This document shows, one piece after another, positions 45,265 to 56,236 of a DNA stretch of 64,000 bases. The stretch covers positions 62,001 through 126,000 of the forward strand of contig JAQWRV010000002.1 in the NCBI GenBank assembly GCA_029243545.1. Reading direction: 5' to 3'. Under the pieces are notes generated by a model, which was not told the origin of the DNA, made no database searches, and saw only the letters and a program-made list of their open reading frames with translations. This DNA comes from Rhodospirillaceae bacterium. Its GTDB lineage: Bacteria; Pseudomonadota; Alphaproteobacteria; Rhodospirillales; Rhodospirillaceae. The translations under genes were made by a program, and so were the position numbers. Every line of letters starts with the position of its first letter. The stretch's first letter is position 1.

Positions 45265-46708
45265 ATTATTTGAGGACGATGCCCCACGTATGCAACGCCT
45301 GACCGATCTTGATGTCACAGGACTAACGGCAGACTCCCGTGGCGTGGAGCCTGGCTTCCTGTTCGCAGCGTTACCTGGTTCCCAGGCCGACGGACGTGCG
45401 TTCATTGGTGATGCCGTCAAGCGCGGAGCAGTCGCTGTGCTCGCACCTGATGGGACTACACTTGATGACACGTCTATTCAGCTCATTACAGATGCTAATC
45501 CGCGCTTGCGCTTCTCTCAGGTGGCTGCGCGCTACTATGCGGCACAGCCGGAAATTACCGCAGCTGTTACGGGCACAAATGGCAAGACGTCTGTCGCCCA
45601 CTTCTTGCAACAGATATGGGCTCATGCGGGCCTCACCGCCGCTTCTCTCGGCACGTTGGGTGTCGTTTCTAGTGCTGGAAATATAAAAAGCCGCCTCACA
45701 ACACCTGATCCCGTATCTCTACATAAGGTGCTCGCCGACTTGCACGAACAGGGGGTCGATCATCTTGCGCTGGAAGCCTCGAGTCATGGCCTGGATCAGT
45801 TCCGGCTTGATGGGGTTAAAGTTAGAGCAGCAGCGTTTACAAATTTGAGTCGGGACCACCTTGACTATCACGGCTCCATGGACGCTTATCTCGCCGCAAA
45901 ACTGCGCCTGTTTACGGATGTACTCGTCCGAGGTGGGGCTGCAGTTGTCAACGCAGATGCACCAGAATGTGACACCATTGTGGCCGCCTGTAAGACCAGC
46001 GCGCACGATGTCCTGACGTATGGGTTTGCTGGTAAAGATATTCAACTTACGTCCGTCGAAGCGTCTGCGCACGGCCAAGCTCTAAGTATTAGTATTCTAG
46101 GCCAGTCAGAGTCCTTCGCGCTCCCCTTGGTTGGGCGCTTCCAAGTCATGAATGCTCTGTGCGCAGCTGGACTCGCGCTAGCGACCGGTATGGACTCCGA
46201 TCAAGTCATAGAAGCCTTGTCAGTGTTAAAGGGCGTTCCCGGCCGGATGGAGTATGTCGGAAGCCGTGCGAACGGCGCTATGGTGTTTGTTGACTACGCG
46301 CACACACCAGACGCTTTGGCCACAGCTCTAGAAGCGTTACGTCTTCATACGGACGCGCGACTACTCGTTGTGTTCGGTGCGGGGGGAAACCGCGACAAAG
46401 GCAAGCGCGCTCTGATGGGCAAAGCTGCCCAAGTCGCAGATATTATTTACGTCACCGATGACAATCCACGCACGGAGAATCCCAGAGCCATACGCGCTGA
46501 GATTCTTAAGACGTGCGATAAAGCTATTGAGATCGGTTATCGACGAGAGGCTATAGGCAAAGCAATCAGCAACCTAAGCGACGGCGACATTCTTCTGATT
46601 GCTGGTAAAGGCCACGAGACCGGACAGATTGTCGGAGAGAAAACACAACCCTTTGACGATCGCGACGTCGCCCGTGCGGCCCTTAAGAACGCGGAGGCGC
46701 GCTCATGA
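45251..46708 (+). CDS. murE: UDP-MurNAc-tripeptide synthetase (meso-DAP adding)
   Basis: MurE adds meso-diaminopimelate to UDP-MurNAc-L-Ala-D-Glu. The ATP loop is VTGTNGKTSVAHFLQ, the central-domain signature is EASSHGLDQFRLDGV, and the amino acid recognition motif is DNPRTENP, the DNPR form specific for meso-DAP rather than lysine. The GTG start lies 4-9 nt after a G-rich SD (45242-45247). The length is 485 residues. It begins inside ftsI and ends overlapping murF. Confidence 0.97.
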   Translation: MQLSELFEDDAPRMQRLTDLDVTGLTADSRGVEPGFLFAALPGSQADGRAFIGDAVKRGAVAVLAPDGTTLDDTSIQLITDANPRLRFSQVAARYYAAQPEITAAVTGTNGKTSVAHFLQQIWAHAGLTAASLGTLGVVSSAGNIKSRLTTPDPVSLHKVLADLHEQGVDHLALEASSHGLDQFRLDGVKVRAAAFTNLSRDHLDYHGSMDAYLAAKLRLFTDVLVRGGAAVVNADAPECDTIVAACKTSAHDVLTYGFAGKDIQLTSVEASAHGQALSISILGQSESFALPLVGRFQVMNALCAAGLALATGMDSDQVIEALSVLKGVPGRMEYVGSRANGAMVFVDYAHTPDALATALEALRLHTDARLLVVFGAGGNRDKGKRALMGKAAQVADIIYVTDDNPRTENPRAIRAEILKTCDKAIEIGYRREAIGKAISNLSDGDILLIAGKGHETGQIVGEKTQPFDDRDVARAALKNAEARS

Positions 46709-48141
46709 TGGCACTCTGGTCGAGCAAAGAAATTGCGGCTGCTATTGACGCACAACATACAGGCGACTGGGACATTGACGGCGTTTGCATTGATAGCCGC
46801 GCCGTCACGGTTGGTGATTTATTCATCGCGCTCGAAGGCCCAAAATTTGACGGCCACGATTTTTTTACTGAAGCGCTGGATCGCGGCGCGGCTGCCGCCA
46901 TGATCTCTCATATACCTGATAATGCCAAACAAACTATTAATGAAGAGCGGCTCATCACCGTCTGTGACACACTTCAAGGCCTCAACTCTCTTGCGGCGTT
47001 CAGCCGAAAACGCACGACTGCAAGAATTTGTGCTGTAACCGGCAGCGTTGGCAAGACCACCACCAAAGAAGCACTTACACTTACCTTGGGACGCCAAGGC
47101 CACACGCATGCCACCGCTGGCAACTTGAATAATCATTGGGGCGCTCCATTGAGCGTTTCCCGTATGCCGATGCAAACAGAGTTCGGTGTTTTTGAACTAG
47201 GCATGAATCACGCCGGTGAAATCACTCCACTTTCCCGTCTGGTTCGCCCGCATGTCGCCATCGTAACGGCTGTTGAGGCGGTTCATATGGAATTTTTTAA
47301 CTCGCTTGAGGAAATTGCCGATGCGAAGGCAGAGATCTTCTCAGGCCTTGAGCCAGGCAGCACCGCTATTATCCCAGCGGATAGCCCTCACTACGACAGA
47401 CTTTGCGCGGCCGCACTGGCCGCCGGAGCGGAAACCGTCGTGAGCTTTGGCACAGATAAGAAAGCGGCTTATCGCCTCATCGCCTGGACCATCACTGAAA
47501 CCGGCACACGCGTTGCAGCCGACGTCAATGGGCGCCGTATTGTCTTTGAGATCTTGCTGCGCGGAAAACATATGGCGCTCAACAGCCTTGCCGTTCTCGG
47601 TGGCGTCGCTGCTCTTGGTGGAGATGTCGAACAGGCTGCCGGCGACCTGTATGACGTGCCCCCCCCTAAGGGTCGTGGTGCCCACCACGTTGTCTCTATT
47701 TATGATGGCTCTTTTGTCATCATTGATGAAAGTTACAACGCCAGTCCAGCTTCTGTAAGCGCTCTGGTCAATACCGTTTCAGCGACCCGACGTGCCGGAC
47801 GCGTGACCTTGGCGCTCGGGGACATGCTCGAGCTCGGACCTCAATCAGACGCGTTACACGCAAATCTCGCGGTGCCAATTGAGGCTGCTGGCATCGACGT
47901 TGTGTATACGACCGGCCCGAACATGGCTCATCTACATGACGCCCTGCCGTCAAGAATAGAAAAACATCATGCCAAGGATTCAGAGGCTCTTTCAGAGCTT
48001 CTCATCGATTCAGTCCGAGACGGGGACATAGTCGCCGTTAAAGGGTCTTTCGGTAGCCGCATGAGTCTTGTGGTCGAAGCGCTTGAACGTATGGACACGT
48101 CTACTTCAGGCACCAACCAAAACGTCGTTAACGGCGATTAG
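46705..48141 (+). CDS. murF: UDP-MurNAc-tripeptide:D-Ala-D-Ala ligase
   Basis: MurF adds the D-Ala-D-Ala dipeptide to make UDP-MurNAc-pentapeptide. Its ATP loop is [16 protein letters not shown], with [12 protein letters not shown] and [10 protein letters not shown] in the middle domain and [14 protein letters not shown] in the C-terminal domain. The length is 478 residues. The start (ATG 46705 or 46708) overlaps the murE stop as ATGA. It is followed by mraY after 20 bp. Confidence 0.97.
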   Translation: MMALWSSKEIAAAIDAQHTGDWDIDGVCIDSRAVTVGDLFIALEGPKFDGHDFFTEALDRGAAAAMISHIPDNAKQTINEERLITVCDTLQGLNSLAAFSRKRTTARICAVTGSVGKTTTKEALTLTLGRQGHTHATAGNLNNHWGAPLSVSRMPMQTEFGVFELGMNHAGEITPLSRLVRPHVAIVTAVEAVHMEFFNSLEEIADAKAEIFSGLEPGSTAIIPADSPHYDRLCAAALAAGAETVVSFGTDKKAAYRLIAWTITETGTRVAADVNGRRIVFEILLRGKHMALNSLAVLGGVAALGGDVEQAAGDLYDVPPPKGRGAHHVVSIYDGSFVIIDESYNASPASVSALVNTVSATRRAGRVTLALGDMLELGPQSDALHANLAVPIEAAGIDVVYTTGPNMAHLHDALPSRIEKHHAKDSEALSELLIDSVRDGDIVAVKGSFGSRMSLVVEALERMDTSTSGTNQNVVNGD

Positions 48142-48161
48142 AGGAGGAGGCGAATACAGAC

Positions 48162-49247
48162 ATGATGTACTGGTTATCCGACTTCTCAGGCGATATCGCT
48201 GTGCTCAACCTATTCCGCTACCTCACATTCCGAACAGGGGGCGCCGTTATTACGTCTATGGTAATAGCGTTCGTATTTGGGCCGGCCATCATCCGCTGGC
48301 TCAAAAGCCGACAAACCAATGGCCAACCGATCCGCAACGATGGCCCTGAGAGCCATGTTCTGACGAAACAGGGCACACCCACCATGGGTGGCATGATGAT
48401 GCTGCTCGGCATTGCCGTATCTACCTTGATCTGGGCTGATCTTTCAAATGGGTATGTCTGGGCTGTTCTCGCCGTCACGCTTGGCTTTGGAGTCATTGGC
48501 TTTGTTGACGACTACCTCAAGGTAACCAGGTCACATTCAAGCGGCCTACCAGGACGCGTCAAGCTTGGCGCTCAAACAGCGATAGCGATTGCTGTCGCGC
48601 TTTGGATCGTTAACTTAACGACGGAGGTCACACCTACAGGCTTGGCGTTACCGTTCTTCAAAGACCTTCTTGTTGATCTTGGCTGGTTTTACATTCCCTT
48701 TGCGGCGTTCGTGATGGTAGGCGCATCCAATGCGGTCAACTTGACCGATGGCCTCGATGGCCTGGCCATAGTGCCCGTCATGATTTCTGCCGGTGTGTTT
48801 CTGATTATATCCTACCTCATTGGCAACGTTGTTTTTGCCGACTATCTGCAAGTTCATTTCGTGCGCGGCACTGGTGAATTGACAGTCTTTTGCGGCGCCA
48901 TCATCGGCGCAGGTCTAGGCTTTTTATGGTTTAACGCGCCACCGGCCATGGTTTTTATGGGAGACACCGGATCGTTGGCCATGGGCGGTGCGCTAGGCGC
49001 TGTCGCAGTCGTCACCAAGCATGAAATTGTCCTTGCCATCACGGGCGGTCTATTTGTTTTAGAAACCGTCTCTGTGATTGTTCAAGTTGTGTCATTCAAA
49101 CTGACGGGCCGCCGCGTATTTCGCATGGCCCCACTGCATCATCACTTCGAGCAAAAAGGGTGGGCAGAGCCCACCATCGTTATTCGATTTTGGATCATCG
49201 CCTGTGTCCTCGGCATCGTCGGCCTTAGCACATTGAAGCTGAGGTAA
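48162..49247 (+). CDS. mraY: Phospho-MurNAc-pentapeptide translocase MraY
   Basis: MraY is the inner-membrane enzyme that moves phospho-MurNAc-pentapeptide onto undecaprenyl phosphate, giving lipid I. About ten membrane segments are visible. The catalytic motifs are [16 protein letters not shown] (DDYLK) and [11 protein letters not shown], with [10 protein letters not shown] and the HHHFE loop ([11 protein letters not shown]). The length of 361 residues is normal. A GGAGGAGG-like site lies about 12 nt upstream of the ATG. Confidence 0.98.
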   Translation: MMYWLSDFSGDIAVLNLFRYLTFRTGGAVITSMVIAFVFGPAIIRWLKSRQTNGQPIRNDGPESHVLTKQGTPTMGGMMMLLGIAVSTLIWADLSNGYVWAVLAVTLGFGVIGFVDDYLKVTRSHSSGLPGRVKLGAQTAIAIAVALWIVNLTTEVTPTGLALPFFKDLLVDLGWFYIPFAAFVMVGASNAVNLTDGLDGLAIVPVMISAGVFLIISYLIGNVVFADYLQVHFVRGTGELTVFCGAIIGAGLGFLWFNAPPAMVFMGDTGSLAMGGALGAVAVVTKHEIVLAITGGLFVLETVSVIVQVVSFKLTGRRVFRMAPLHHHFEQKGWAEPTIVIRFWIIACVLGIVGLSTLKLR

Positions 49248-49254
49248 TCGCAGC

Positions 49255-50667
49255 ATGATCCCCCTTACAACATATCGTGACGACGCAATACTGGTGGTTG
49301 GTCTCGGCAAGTCGGGTGCGTCGGCTGCTAAAGCTCTCTCCGCTGGTGGTGCACGTGTTTCGGTATGGGATGATAGCCCCGCAAAACGCGCTGAAGCTGA
49401 AGCTGAAGGCTTCGCAGTCATCAACATCGACACTGTAGATATGCGAACCATGGACGACATCATTTGGAGCCCAGGTGTACCGCATACTTTTCCAAAGCCA
49501 CATAAATTAGCTGAAAAAGCGGAGGACGCCGGCCTCACCTTGCGATGCGATGTTGATCTCCTGGCCACGGCGCAGCCCGATGCGACCTATATCGGGATTA
49601 CTGGCACCAACGGCAAATCAACAACGACGGCTCTGACAGGCCATGTGCTCAAATCAGTAGGCAAAAACGTCGACGTTGGTGGCAACCTCGGTGTGCCGGC
49701 GCTTGACCTGGAACCACTGGGCGCTGACGGCATCTACGTTTTAGAACTGTCGTCCTATCAAGTTGAGCTGACTCCAAATCTTTTCTGTGCAACGGCGGCC
49801 TTAATCAACATTGCACCCGACCACTTGGACCGGCATTACGGTATCGAAGGGTATGTGACTGCTAAAGCGGATTTATTTAGCCGGCAAAAGGCAAGCACAA
49901 CTGCCATCGTTGGATTAGACGATGAATACAGCCGCAACGTTTTCGCGGCGCTTCACGACAAAAAGTCGCACACCATCATTGGTATTTCAGCTGATAGTTC
50001 TGCCAACGCAAACGTATTGGTTCAAGACGGACTCTTATTCGACGGACTCGACGGGGTCCTAAAAGAGGCCGCAGATTTGAATGGTCTGGCGGCCTTACCT
50101 GGACAACATAATTGGCAAAATACTGCTGCTTGTTACGCCATCGCACGAGTACACGGCATGTCACCAGAAGACATCACGTCCGCCTTCACAACGTTTCCCG
50201 GATTGCCACATCGTCAGGAAGTGGTTGGGATGCTTACCGGTGTGACATTCGTAAACGACAGCAAAGCAACTAATGCGACGGCCTCCGAAAAGGCATTGTC
50301 TTGCTATAGCTGCATATATTGGATTGCCGGCGGCCAAGCCAAAGACGGTGGAATTGCCGCACTCGGCACCTTGTTCGGCCGCATCCGTCACGCCTTCCTC
50401 CTAGGTGAAGCTGCCGATGACTTTGCCGAGATCTTGCAAGGAGCAGGTGTCGCCGTCTCACACCATAAAAGTCTCGAAGACGCGGTTGAACAAGCTGGAC
50501 ATCTCGCACTTAGAGATGGCTCTTCCTCTGCCACAGTACTGCTATCTCCTGCGTGCTCCTCATTTGATATGTTTGAAAACTTTGAACAACGTGGCGACGC
50601 ATTCAAAAATATCGTGCATGCCACTTGGCCCGAGATAGCAGCCTCTACTCCGGGGTTGCACGCATGA
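49255..50667 (+). CDS. murD: UDP-MurNAc-L-Ala:D-Glu ligase
   Basis: MurD adds D-glutamate to UDP-MurNAc-L-Ala. An N-terminal UDP-binding Rossmann part (LVVGLGKSGASAAKALSAGG) precedes the ATP loop ITGTNGKSTTTALTGH and the ELSSYQVELTP and NIAPDHLDRHYGIEGY motifs. The C-terminal domain has FVNDSKATNATASEKAL and YWIAGGQAKDGG. The length is 470 residues. The gap to mraY is 7 bp, and the stop overlaps the ftsW start as ATGA. Confidence 0.98.
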   Translation: MIPLTTYRDDAILVVGLGKSGASAAKALSAGGARVSVWDDSPAKRAEAEAEGFAVINIDTVDMRTMDDIIWSPGVPHTFPKPHKLAEKAEDAGLTLRCDVDLLATAQPDATYIGITGTNGKSTTTALTGHVLKSVGKNVDVGGNLGVPALDLEPLGADGIYVLELSSYQVELTPNLFCATAALINIAPDHLDRHYGIEGYVTAKADLFSRQKASTTAIVGLDDEYSRNVFAALHDKKSHTIIGISADSSANANVLVQDGLLFDGLDGVLKEAADLNGLAALPGQHNWQNTAACYAIARVHGMSPEDITSAFTTFPGLPHRQEVVGMLTGVTFVNDSKATNATASEKALSCYSCIYWIAGGQAKDGGIAALGTLFGRIRHAFLLGEAADDFAEILQGAGVAVSHHKSLEDAVEQAGHLALRDGSSSATVLLSPACSSFDMFENFEQRGDAFKNIVHATWPEIAASTPGLHA

Positions 50668-51794
50668 GCACGGCTTTTACCCGTACAGACACAAGTGTCG
50701 TTGGCAGATGGTGGTGGACCGTAGATCGCTGGCTTTTGATCGCCGCTGCAACGCTGATTGGTGTTGGCATGATCCTCACGCTGGCTGCCGGACCTCCAGC
50801 AGCGGAACGAATTGGAGCAGACACATATCATTTCGTGCGCAAGCAGTCGGTGTTCCTACCGCTTGCCATCGCCGTCATGCTGGGAATCTCCCTTATGCCG
50901 CCAATCTGGATCCGCCGCTGCGCCGTCGTTGGTTTTGGCGTCAGCTTCCTTTTGATGTGCGCGATACTCGTGTTTGGCGGCGAAATTAACGGCGCGCAAC
51001 GTTGGCTGCGTTTGGGGGCGCTCTCAATTCAGCCATCTGAATTCATTAAACCGTTTTTCGTCATCGTTGCTGCTTGGATGTTTGCCTCTCAAGACAGCAA
51101 TAAAGGAGTTCCAGGCAACCTAATCTCTATTGGCTGCCTCTTTGCCGTTAGCGCTATTCTCCTTGCACAGCCAGATGTGGGCATGACCATGGTTGTTGTG
51201 ACCGTATGGAGCGCGCAGTTCTTCATGGCCGGCCTTCCCATTTTTTGGGTTGTTCTGATCGCCGTTGCAGGCCTTGGCACATTGGTCGGTGCTTATCTGC
51301 TGTTCCCTCATGTGGCCAGCCGCGTCGATCGTTTCCTCGATCCATCATCAGGGGACACGTACCAGATTAGCCAGGCAATGCGCGCGTTCCAAAATGGCGG
51401 ACTGTTTGGACGCGGCCCCGGTGAAGGCCGCGTCAAGGAAATGCTGCCCGACGCCCATACGGATTTCATTTTTGCGGTTGCCGGTGAAGAATTCGGTATT
51501 TTGTTGTGCTTACTTGTCGTGGCCTTATTCGGTTTTCTTGTTCTACGCACGATGATTAGGGCGCTCAGCGAGAGTAACCTATTCGTCCTTTTGGCTGTCG
51601 GCGGCCTAGCCGTCCAGTTCGGACTACAGGCTCTCGTCAATATGGCTTCAAGCCTGCACATGATGCCAACAAAAGGCATGACACTTCCTTTCATTTCTTA
51701 TGGCGGTTCCTCAATGCTCGCGCTGGCGATTGGCATGGGCATGATACTCGGACTAACCCGAAGCCGCCGTGACACGGAGGGTCTTCAAGCATGA
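50664..51794 (+). CDS. ftsW: Septal peptidoglycan polymerase FtsW
   Basis: FtsW is the SEDS-family glycosyltransferase that polymerises lipid II with FtsI. About ten membrane segments are visible. SEDS signatures include NGAQRWLRLGALSIQPSEFIKP, the catalytic Asp region RVDRFLDPSSGDTYQISQA, and GPGEGRVKEMLPDAHTDFIFAVAGEE, with LPFISYGGSSML near the C terminus. I chose ATG 50664, which overlaps murD by 4 bp; an upstream in-frame start at 50625 would lie wholly in murD. The length is 376 residues. Confidence 0.96.
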   Translation: MSTAFTRTDTSVVGRWWWTVDRWLLIAAATLIGVGMILTLAAGPPAAERIGADTYHFVRKQSVFLPLAIAVMLGISLMPPIWIRRCAVVGFGVSFLLMCAILVFGGEINGAQRWLRLGALSIQPSEFIKPFFVIVAAWMFASQDSNKGVPGNLISIGCLFAVSAILLAQPDVGMTMVVVTVWSAQFFMAGLPIFWVVLIAVAGLGTLVGAYLLFPHVASRVDRFLDPSSGDTYQISQAMRAFQNGGLFGRGPGEGRVKEMLPDAHTDFIFAVAGEEFGILLCLLVVALFGFLVLRTMIRALSESNLFVLLAVGGLAVQFGLQALVNMASSLHMMPTKGMTLPFISYGGSSMLALAIGMGMILGLTRSRRDTEGLQA

Positions 51795-52924
51795 CTGGAT
51801 CTTCTTCTCTGGTTGCTGTGGCGGCTGGCGGAACTGGTGGGCATTTATTCCCGGCAGAATGCTTGGCTAAAGAATTAGCTGATCGCGGCCATCGGTTGGC
51901 ATGGATCACGGACGAGCGCGGAGCCGGCCAATCGAGTTTCCTGACCGGTGTAGAGACTCATACCATTAGCGCACGCGGACTGGCCGGGTTTGGCGCCCTC
52001 GGCCGTCTCACAGGCGCACTGAGCTTAGGCGTAGGTGTATTCCAAGCGCGCCGCCTGCTCAAAGAGATGCAGCCGAACGCAGTTGTTGGCTTTGGTGGCT
52101 ACGCCGCTGCTCCGACAATGATGGCCGCAACACATTTGGGCTTAACAACCGTTATCCACGAGCAAAATGCGGTCATTGGTCGTGCAAACCGCTTATTCGC
52201 CCGGCGCGTTAATCAGGTTTGTACGACGTTTACATCGACCCGGCGGCTCCCAGACGGAATTTCGCCCATCCAAACTGGCCTTCCAGTTCGCCAGGCCTTT
52301 AAGGCTATTCGCGAGATAGGCTACACCGCGCCAGATCAGAACGGTGAGATTAGGGTTTTTGTTTTGGGCGGCAGTCAGGGCGCGGCGGTGTTTAGCCATC
52401 TCGTTCCCGCTGCGCTTAAACGTATTCCCGAAGAGCTCCGAAGCCGGATCGTTGTGACCCAGCAATGCCGTGGCGAAATTGTTGAGCAAACACAATTGGC
52501 ATTTGCCAATTGCGGAGTTAAAGCAACACTCCAACCGTTCTTCGACAACGTGCCAGACCTCATTGGGCGTGCGCATTTCATTGTCGCACGCTCAGGTGCT
52601 TCCACAATAACCGAAGTAGCAATGGCAGGCAGACCAGCGTTATTCGTACCATACCCCTATGCAGCGGATGACCACCAGACCGACAATGCGAAGTTTATGC
52701 AGAAAATTGGCGGCTCCTGGAGCGAGCGGCAGAATGATCTCACACCCGCTATTTTAGCTGACCAGCTTGAAACTCTGCTGACGTCGCCCAACGCCCTGAT
52801 TGCCGCAGCAGACAAAGCCAGATCTGTTGCTGTCCCCGACGCCGCCGCGCGCCTAGCCAACGTCGTCGAAGAACTAATTCACGGCAGCAACGGCCATTCC
52901 GTTGAAGCCCGAGGAGCTGCTTGA
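51791..52924 (+). CDS. murG: Lipid II synthase MurG (GlcNAc transferase)
   Basis: MurG adds GlcNAc to lipid I on the cytoplasmic face of the membrane. The N-terminal lipid-binding glycine loop is [16 protein letters not shown], with a second G loop in [13 protein letters not shown] and the UDP-GlcNAc site in [32 protein letters not shown]. The length is 377 residues. The start overlaps ftsW as ATGA and its stop overlaps the murC start as TGATG. Confidence 0.98.
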   Translation: MTGSSSLVAVAAGGTGGHLFPAECLAKELADRGHRLAWITDERGAGQSSFLTGVETHTISARGLAGFGALGRLTGALSLGVGVFQARRLLKEMQPNAVVGFGGYAAAPTMMAATHLGLTTVIHEQNAVIGRANRLFARRVNQVCTTFTSTRRLPDGISPIQTGLPVRQAFKAIREIGYTAPDQNGEIRVFVLGGSQGAAVFSHLVPAALKRIPEELRSRIVVTQQCRGEIVEQTQLAFANCGVKATLQPFFDNVPDLIGRAHFIVARSGASTITEVAMAGRPALFVPYPYAADDHQTDNAKFMQKIGGSWSERQNDLTPAILADQLETLLTSPNALIAAADKARSVAVPDAAARLANVVEELIHGSNGHSVEARGAA

Positions 52925-54357
52925 TGCGCACTATGCCGCTAGATATCGGAATCATCCATTTCGTCGGGATCGGCGGGATCGGCATGAGCGGGATTGCAGA
53001 GGTCATGCACAACCTGGGTTACCAGGTACAAGGCAGTGACATCGCCGAAAATGCCAACGTAGATCGTCTACGCACGCTCGGCATTCTTATCGAAGTTGGA
53101 CATCGCGCTGAAAACATCGGTGAGGCCCGAGTTGTCGTAATTTCCTCCGCAGTGAAAGCCGACAACCCAGAGGTCGCTGCCGCACGCAAGGCTATGATGC
53201 CCGTCGTTCGCCGTGCAGAGATGCTCGCTGAACTCATGCGTTTGAAGTGGGCCGTCGCTGTCGGTGGCACGCACGGCAAAACGACAACGACTTCACTTAT
53301 TTCAGCTGTCCTGGACGCCGCTCAACTCGACCCAACTGTTATCAACGGCGGCATCATCAACGCATACGGCACCAATGCCAGACTTGGTGAGGGTGAATGG
53401 ATGGTCGTTGAGGCGGACGAATCCGATGGCACATTTATTCGCCTGCCCGCCACAATCGCCGTCGTCACCAACATCGATCCTGAACATTTAGATTTCTACG
53501 GTGACTTTGAATCGCTTAAAGCGGCATTCCGTACATTTGTAGATTCCATACCGTTTTATGGCTTTGCCACACTGTGCATCGATCATCCGGAAGTCCAGGC
53601 ACTGATTCCACATCTGTCTGACCGCAAGATCATTACCTATGGTCTCGGTCCCCTGGCCAATATACGCGGCGAAAACGTCCAGCTGAATATGGACGGTGCC
53701 CGCTTCGATGTGTCTATTGCAGATCGCATCACTGGAGGCGACCGCCGGATTGACGATGTACGTATCCCCATGTTTGGGCACCACAACGTGCTCAATGCAC
53801 TGGCTGCGATTGCCGTCAGTGCTGAACTTGGTGTTGATGACGAGACCATACGTGACGGCCTGGCTCGATTTACAGGTGTGAAACGGCGCTTCACGAAAAC
53901 CGGTGAAGTCGATGGAATCACCGTGATCGACGATTACGGTCACCATCCCGTCGAAATTTCTGCCGTCTTGAAAGCTGCACGAAGCGCTGCAGCGGGACGA
54001 GTCATCGCTGTGGTTCAACCCCATCGCTATTCTCGCTTAGCGTCTTTGTTCGAAGAATTTTGCACCTGCTTCAACGATGCCGATCACGTCATCGTCGCTG
54101 ATGTTTATCCGGCAGGCGAATCACCCATCGAGGGCATGAACCGTGATGGCCTCATCGACGGTTTACATGCACACGGCCATACTCAGGTCACAGCCTTGTT
54201 AGCGCCGAAACACCTGGCAGCAGTCATCGACGATATCGCCGCACCGGGAGACCTCGTTGTGTGTCTTGGCGCTGGCAATATTACAGCTTGGGCACAATCT
54301 CTTCCTGAGCAACTGGCCAAAGTGCGCACCGCCGCATCACAGGACCTGGCATCATGA
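52924..54357 (+). CDS. murC: UDP-MurNAc:L-alanine ligase
   Basis: MurC adds the first amino acid, L-Ala, to UDP-MurNAc. The N-terminal nucleotide fold has [21 protein letters not shown], the ATP loop is [15 protein letters not shown], and later motifs are [25 protein letters not shown] and [15 protein letters not shown] chose ATG 52924; a TTG one codon earlier in frame is less likely. The length is 477 residues. The stop overlaps the murB start as ATGA. Confidence 0.98.
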   Translation: MRTMPLDIGIIHFVGIGGIGMSGIAEVMHNLGYQVQGSDIAENANVDRLRTLGILIEVGHRAENIGEARVVVISSAVKADNPEVAAARKAMMPVVRRAEMLAELMRLKWAVAVGGTHGKTTTTSLISAVLDAAQLDPTVINGGIINAYGTNARLGEGEWMVVEADESDGTFIRLPATIAVVTNIDPEHLDFYGDFESLKAAFRTFVDSIPFYGFATLCIDHPEVQALIPHLSDRKIITYGLGPLANIRGENVQLNMDGARFDVSIADRITGGDRRIDDVRIPMFGHHNVLNALAAIAVSAELGVDDETIRDGLARFTGVKRRFTKTGEVDGITVIDDYGHHPVEISAVLKAARSAAAGRVIAVVQPHRYSRLASLFEEFCTCFNDADHVIVADVYPAGESPIEGMNRDGLIDGLHAHGHTQVTALLAPKHLAAVIDDIAAPGDLVVCLGAGNITAWAQSLPEQLAKVRTAASQDLAS

Positions 54358-55316
54358 TGGCCGCTCAAACTCCATCATCGGCCCTTATCGACTGTTTGCC
54401 GCAGGTGCGCGGGTCTTATGAGTCATTTGCGTCCTTAGCGCCGACAACATGGTTCCGCGTCGGCGGTCCGGCTGAAGTACTTTACGTTCCAGCCGATACA
54501 GAAGACTTATCAGCTTTCTTGAAGTCCAAGCCGGCCGACATTCCTGTCACGGCCATCGGGTTAGCCTCGAACCTGCTAGTTCGCGACGGTGGAATCCCAG
54601 GCGTGACTATCAAACTGGGCCGGGCCTTCAACACGATCGAAGTGGACGGCTTTATGCTGCGCTGCGGTGGCAGTGCCGTCGATGCTTCAGTTGCAAGCAC
54701 AGCGCGGGACAACGCCATCGCGGGTCTTGAATTTCTAACCGGCATTCCGGGCACCGTTGGCGGTGCAGTCCGCATGAATGCGGGCGCCTATGGCAGGGAA
54801 CTCCAGGACGTGTTTGTGGCGGCCACGGCGCTTGACGAAAACGGTGCCATTCACAAGCTGTCACGAAAAGATATGGGATTTGGCTATCGCCACTGTGCAA
54901 TCCCGGAAAATTGGGTATTCATCGGCGCCGAACTCAAAGGCATTAGAGGTGCCACAACAACCATCACCGCACGCATTCGAGAAATCCGCGCGGAGCGGGA
55001 ATATGCTCAGCCTGTTCAAAGCCGCACTGGCGGGTCGACCTTTGCCAATTCGTCCGAAGCGAAAGCCTGGGAACTGATCGACAAGGCAGGCTGCCGCGGA
55101 CTGATGCGTGGCGGTGCTCAGGTTTCAGAGAAACATTGCAACTTTTTGGTCAACTCAGGAACAGCCACAGCTTCGGACTTGGAAGAGCTGGGCGAAGAGG
55201 TCCGTCGGCGTGTCCGTGACTTCACCGGCATCCCCCTCACTTGGGAGATTCGCCGTGTTGGGGTCGCGGACACCAACGACGATGCGCCGATCCATCGCAT
55301 GGAGGCGGCGCAGTGA
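54354..55316 (+). CDS. murB: UDP-N-acetylenolpyruvoylglucosamine reductase
   Basis: MurB reduces enolpyruvyl-UDP-GlcNAc to UDP-MurNAc with NADPH and FAD. The FAD-binding N-terminal region has [13 protein letters not shown] and [18 protein letters not shown], and the catalytic segment has [21 protein letters not shown] and [11 protein letters not shown] with a Ser proton donor. The length of 320 residues and the C-terminal [21 protein letters not shown] are typical. Its stop overlaps the ddl GTG start (GTGA). Confidence 0.97.
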   Translation: MMAAQTPSSALIDCLPQVRGSYESFASLAPTTWFRVGGPAEVLYVPADTEDLSAFLKSKPADIPVTAIGLASNLLVRDGGIPGVTIKLGRAFNTIEVDGFMLRCGGSAVDASVASTARDNAIAGLEFLTGIPGTVGGAVRMNAGAYGRELQDVFVAATALDENGAIHKLSRKDMGFGYRHCAIPENWVFIGAELKGIRGATTTITARIREIRAEREYAQPVQSRTGGSTFANSSEAKAWELIDKAGCRGLMRGGAQVSEKHCNFLVNSGTATASDLEELGEEVRRRVRDFTGIPLTWEIRRVGVADTNDDAPIHRMEAAQ

Positions 55317-56236
55317 ACGCAAAACGGGACATAACTCGAGTTGCCGTTCTGATGGGTGGATTTTCATCGGAACGCGAGGTATCGCTGGTGTCGGGGCGTG
55401 ACGCCGCGACCGCTCTTGAACAAGCAGGGTATGACGTTACGGCAATCGAGGTGCCACGCGACATGCCAGCTCTAACAACGGCACTCACCGCCGCCAATCC
55501 AGATGTCGTGTTCAATGCATTGCACGGGCGTTTTGGCGAAGATGGGTGCATTCAAGGCCTGCTCGACATGATGGCCCTACCCTACACCAACTCTGGGCGG
55601 ATGGCGTCAAGCTTGGCTATGGATAAGGCGGTGGCAAAGAAACTTTTTTCTGCAGCGGGCCTCCCCGTCGCCGACAATATTATTGTCAGCCGTGATGATT
55701 TGAGGTTAGGCGACCCCTTGCCCAGACCCTATGTCATCAAGCCGGTCAACGAAGGATCAGCTGTCGGCGTACATATCGTTCATGCAGGTGACAATCCGCC
55801 GTCATTGGATGAACTCGATTTCTACGTAGATCGACCGGTCATGGTCGAACGGTTCATTCCAGGCCGGGAAATCACGGTCACGAATTTGGGTGAACGCCCA
55901 CTTGCAGTAACGGAAATTACCACCCAGCGAGATTTCTATGATTACGAAGCCAAGTATGCGGACGGCGGATCAGACCATGTTTTACCTGCCGATATGTCTG
56001 CCGCAGTCTATGACCAGTTTCTCGATATATCACTAACAGCCCACCGCACCTTGGGATGCCGGGGCGTGACCCGCACAGACTTCAGGCTCGACGGGGATGA
56101 TATTTACCTGCTGGAGCTCAACACACAGCCGGGGTTAACCCCGACGTCGCTTGTGCCTGAGCAAGCAGCCTATGTCGGGATGAGTTTCAAAGACCTTGTG
56201 TCGTGGATGGTGGAGAACGCGCAATGCGACGCATGA
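55313..56236 (+). CDS. ddl: D-alanine:D-alanine ligase
   Basis: Ddl makes the D-Ala-D-Ala dipeptide used by MurF. This is the ATP-grasp fold: VAVLMGGFSSEREVSL at the N terminus, ALHGRFGEDGCIQGLL, VIKPVNEGSAVGVHIV, and the C-terminal ELNTQPGLTPTSLVPEQA. I chose GTG 55313, giving 307 residues and overlapping murB as GTGA; the frame is open upstream but lies in murB. It corresponds to the DdlB type found in dcw clusters. Confidence 0.97.
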   Translation: MNAKRDITRVAVLMGGFSSEREVSLVSGRDAATALEQAGYDVTAIEVPRDMPALTTALTAANPDVVFNALHGRFGEDGCIQGLLDMMALPYTNSGRMASSLAMDKAVAKKLFSAAGLPVADNIIVSRDDLRLGDPLPRPYVIKPVNEGSAVGVHIVHAGDNPPSLDELDFYVDRPVMVERFIPGREITVTNLGERPLAVTEITTQRDFYDYEAKYADGGSDHVLPADMSAAVYDQFLDISLTAHRTLGCRGVTRTDFRLDGDDIYLLELNTQPGLTPTSLVPEQAAYVGMSFKDLVSWMVENAQCDA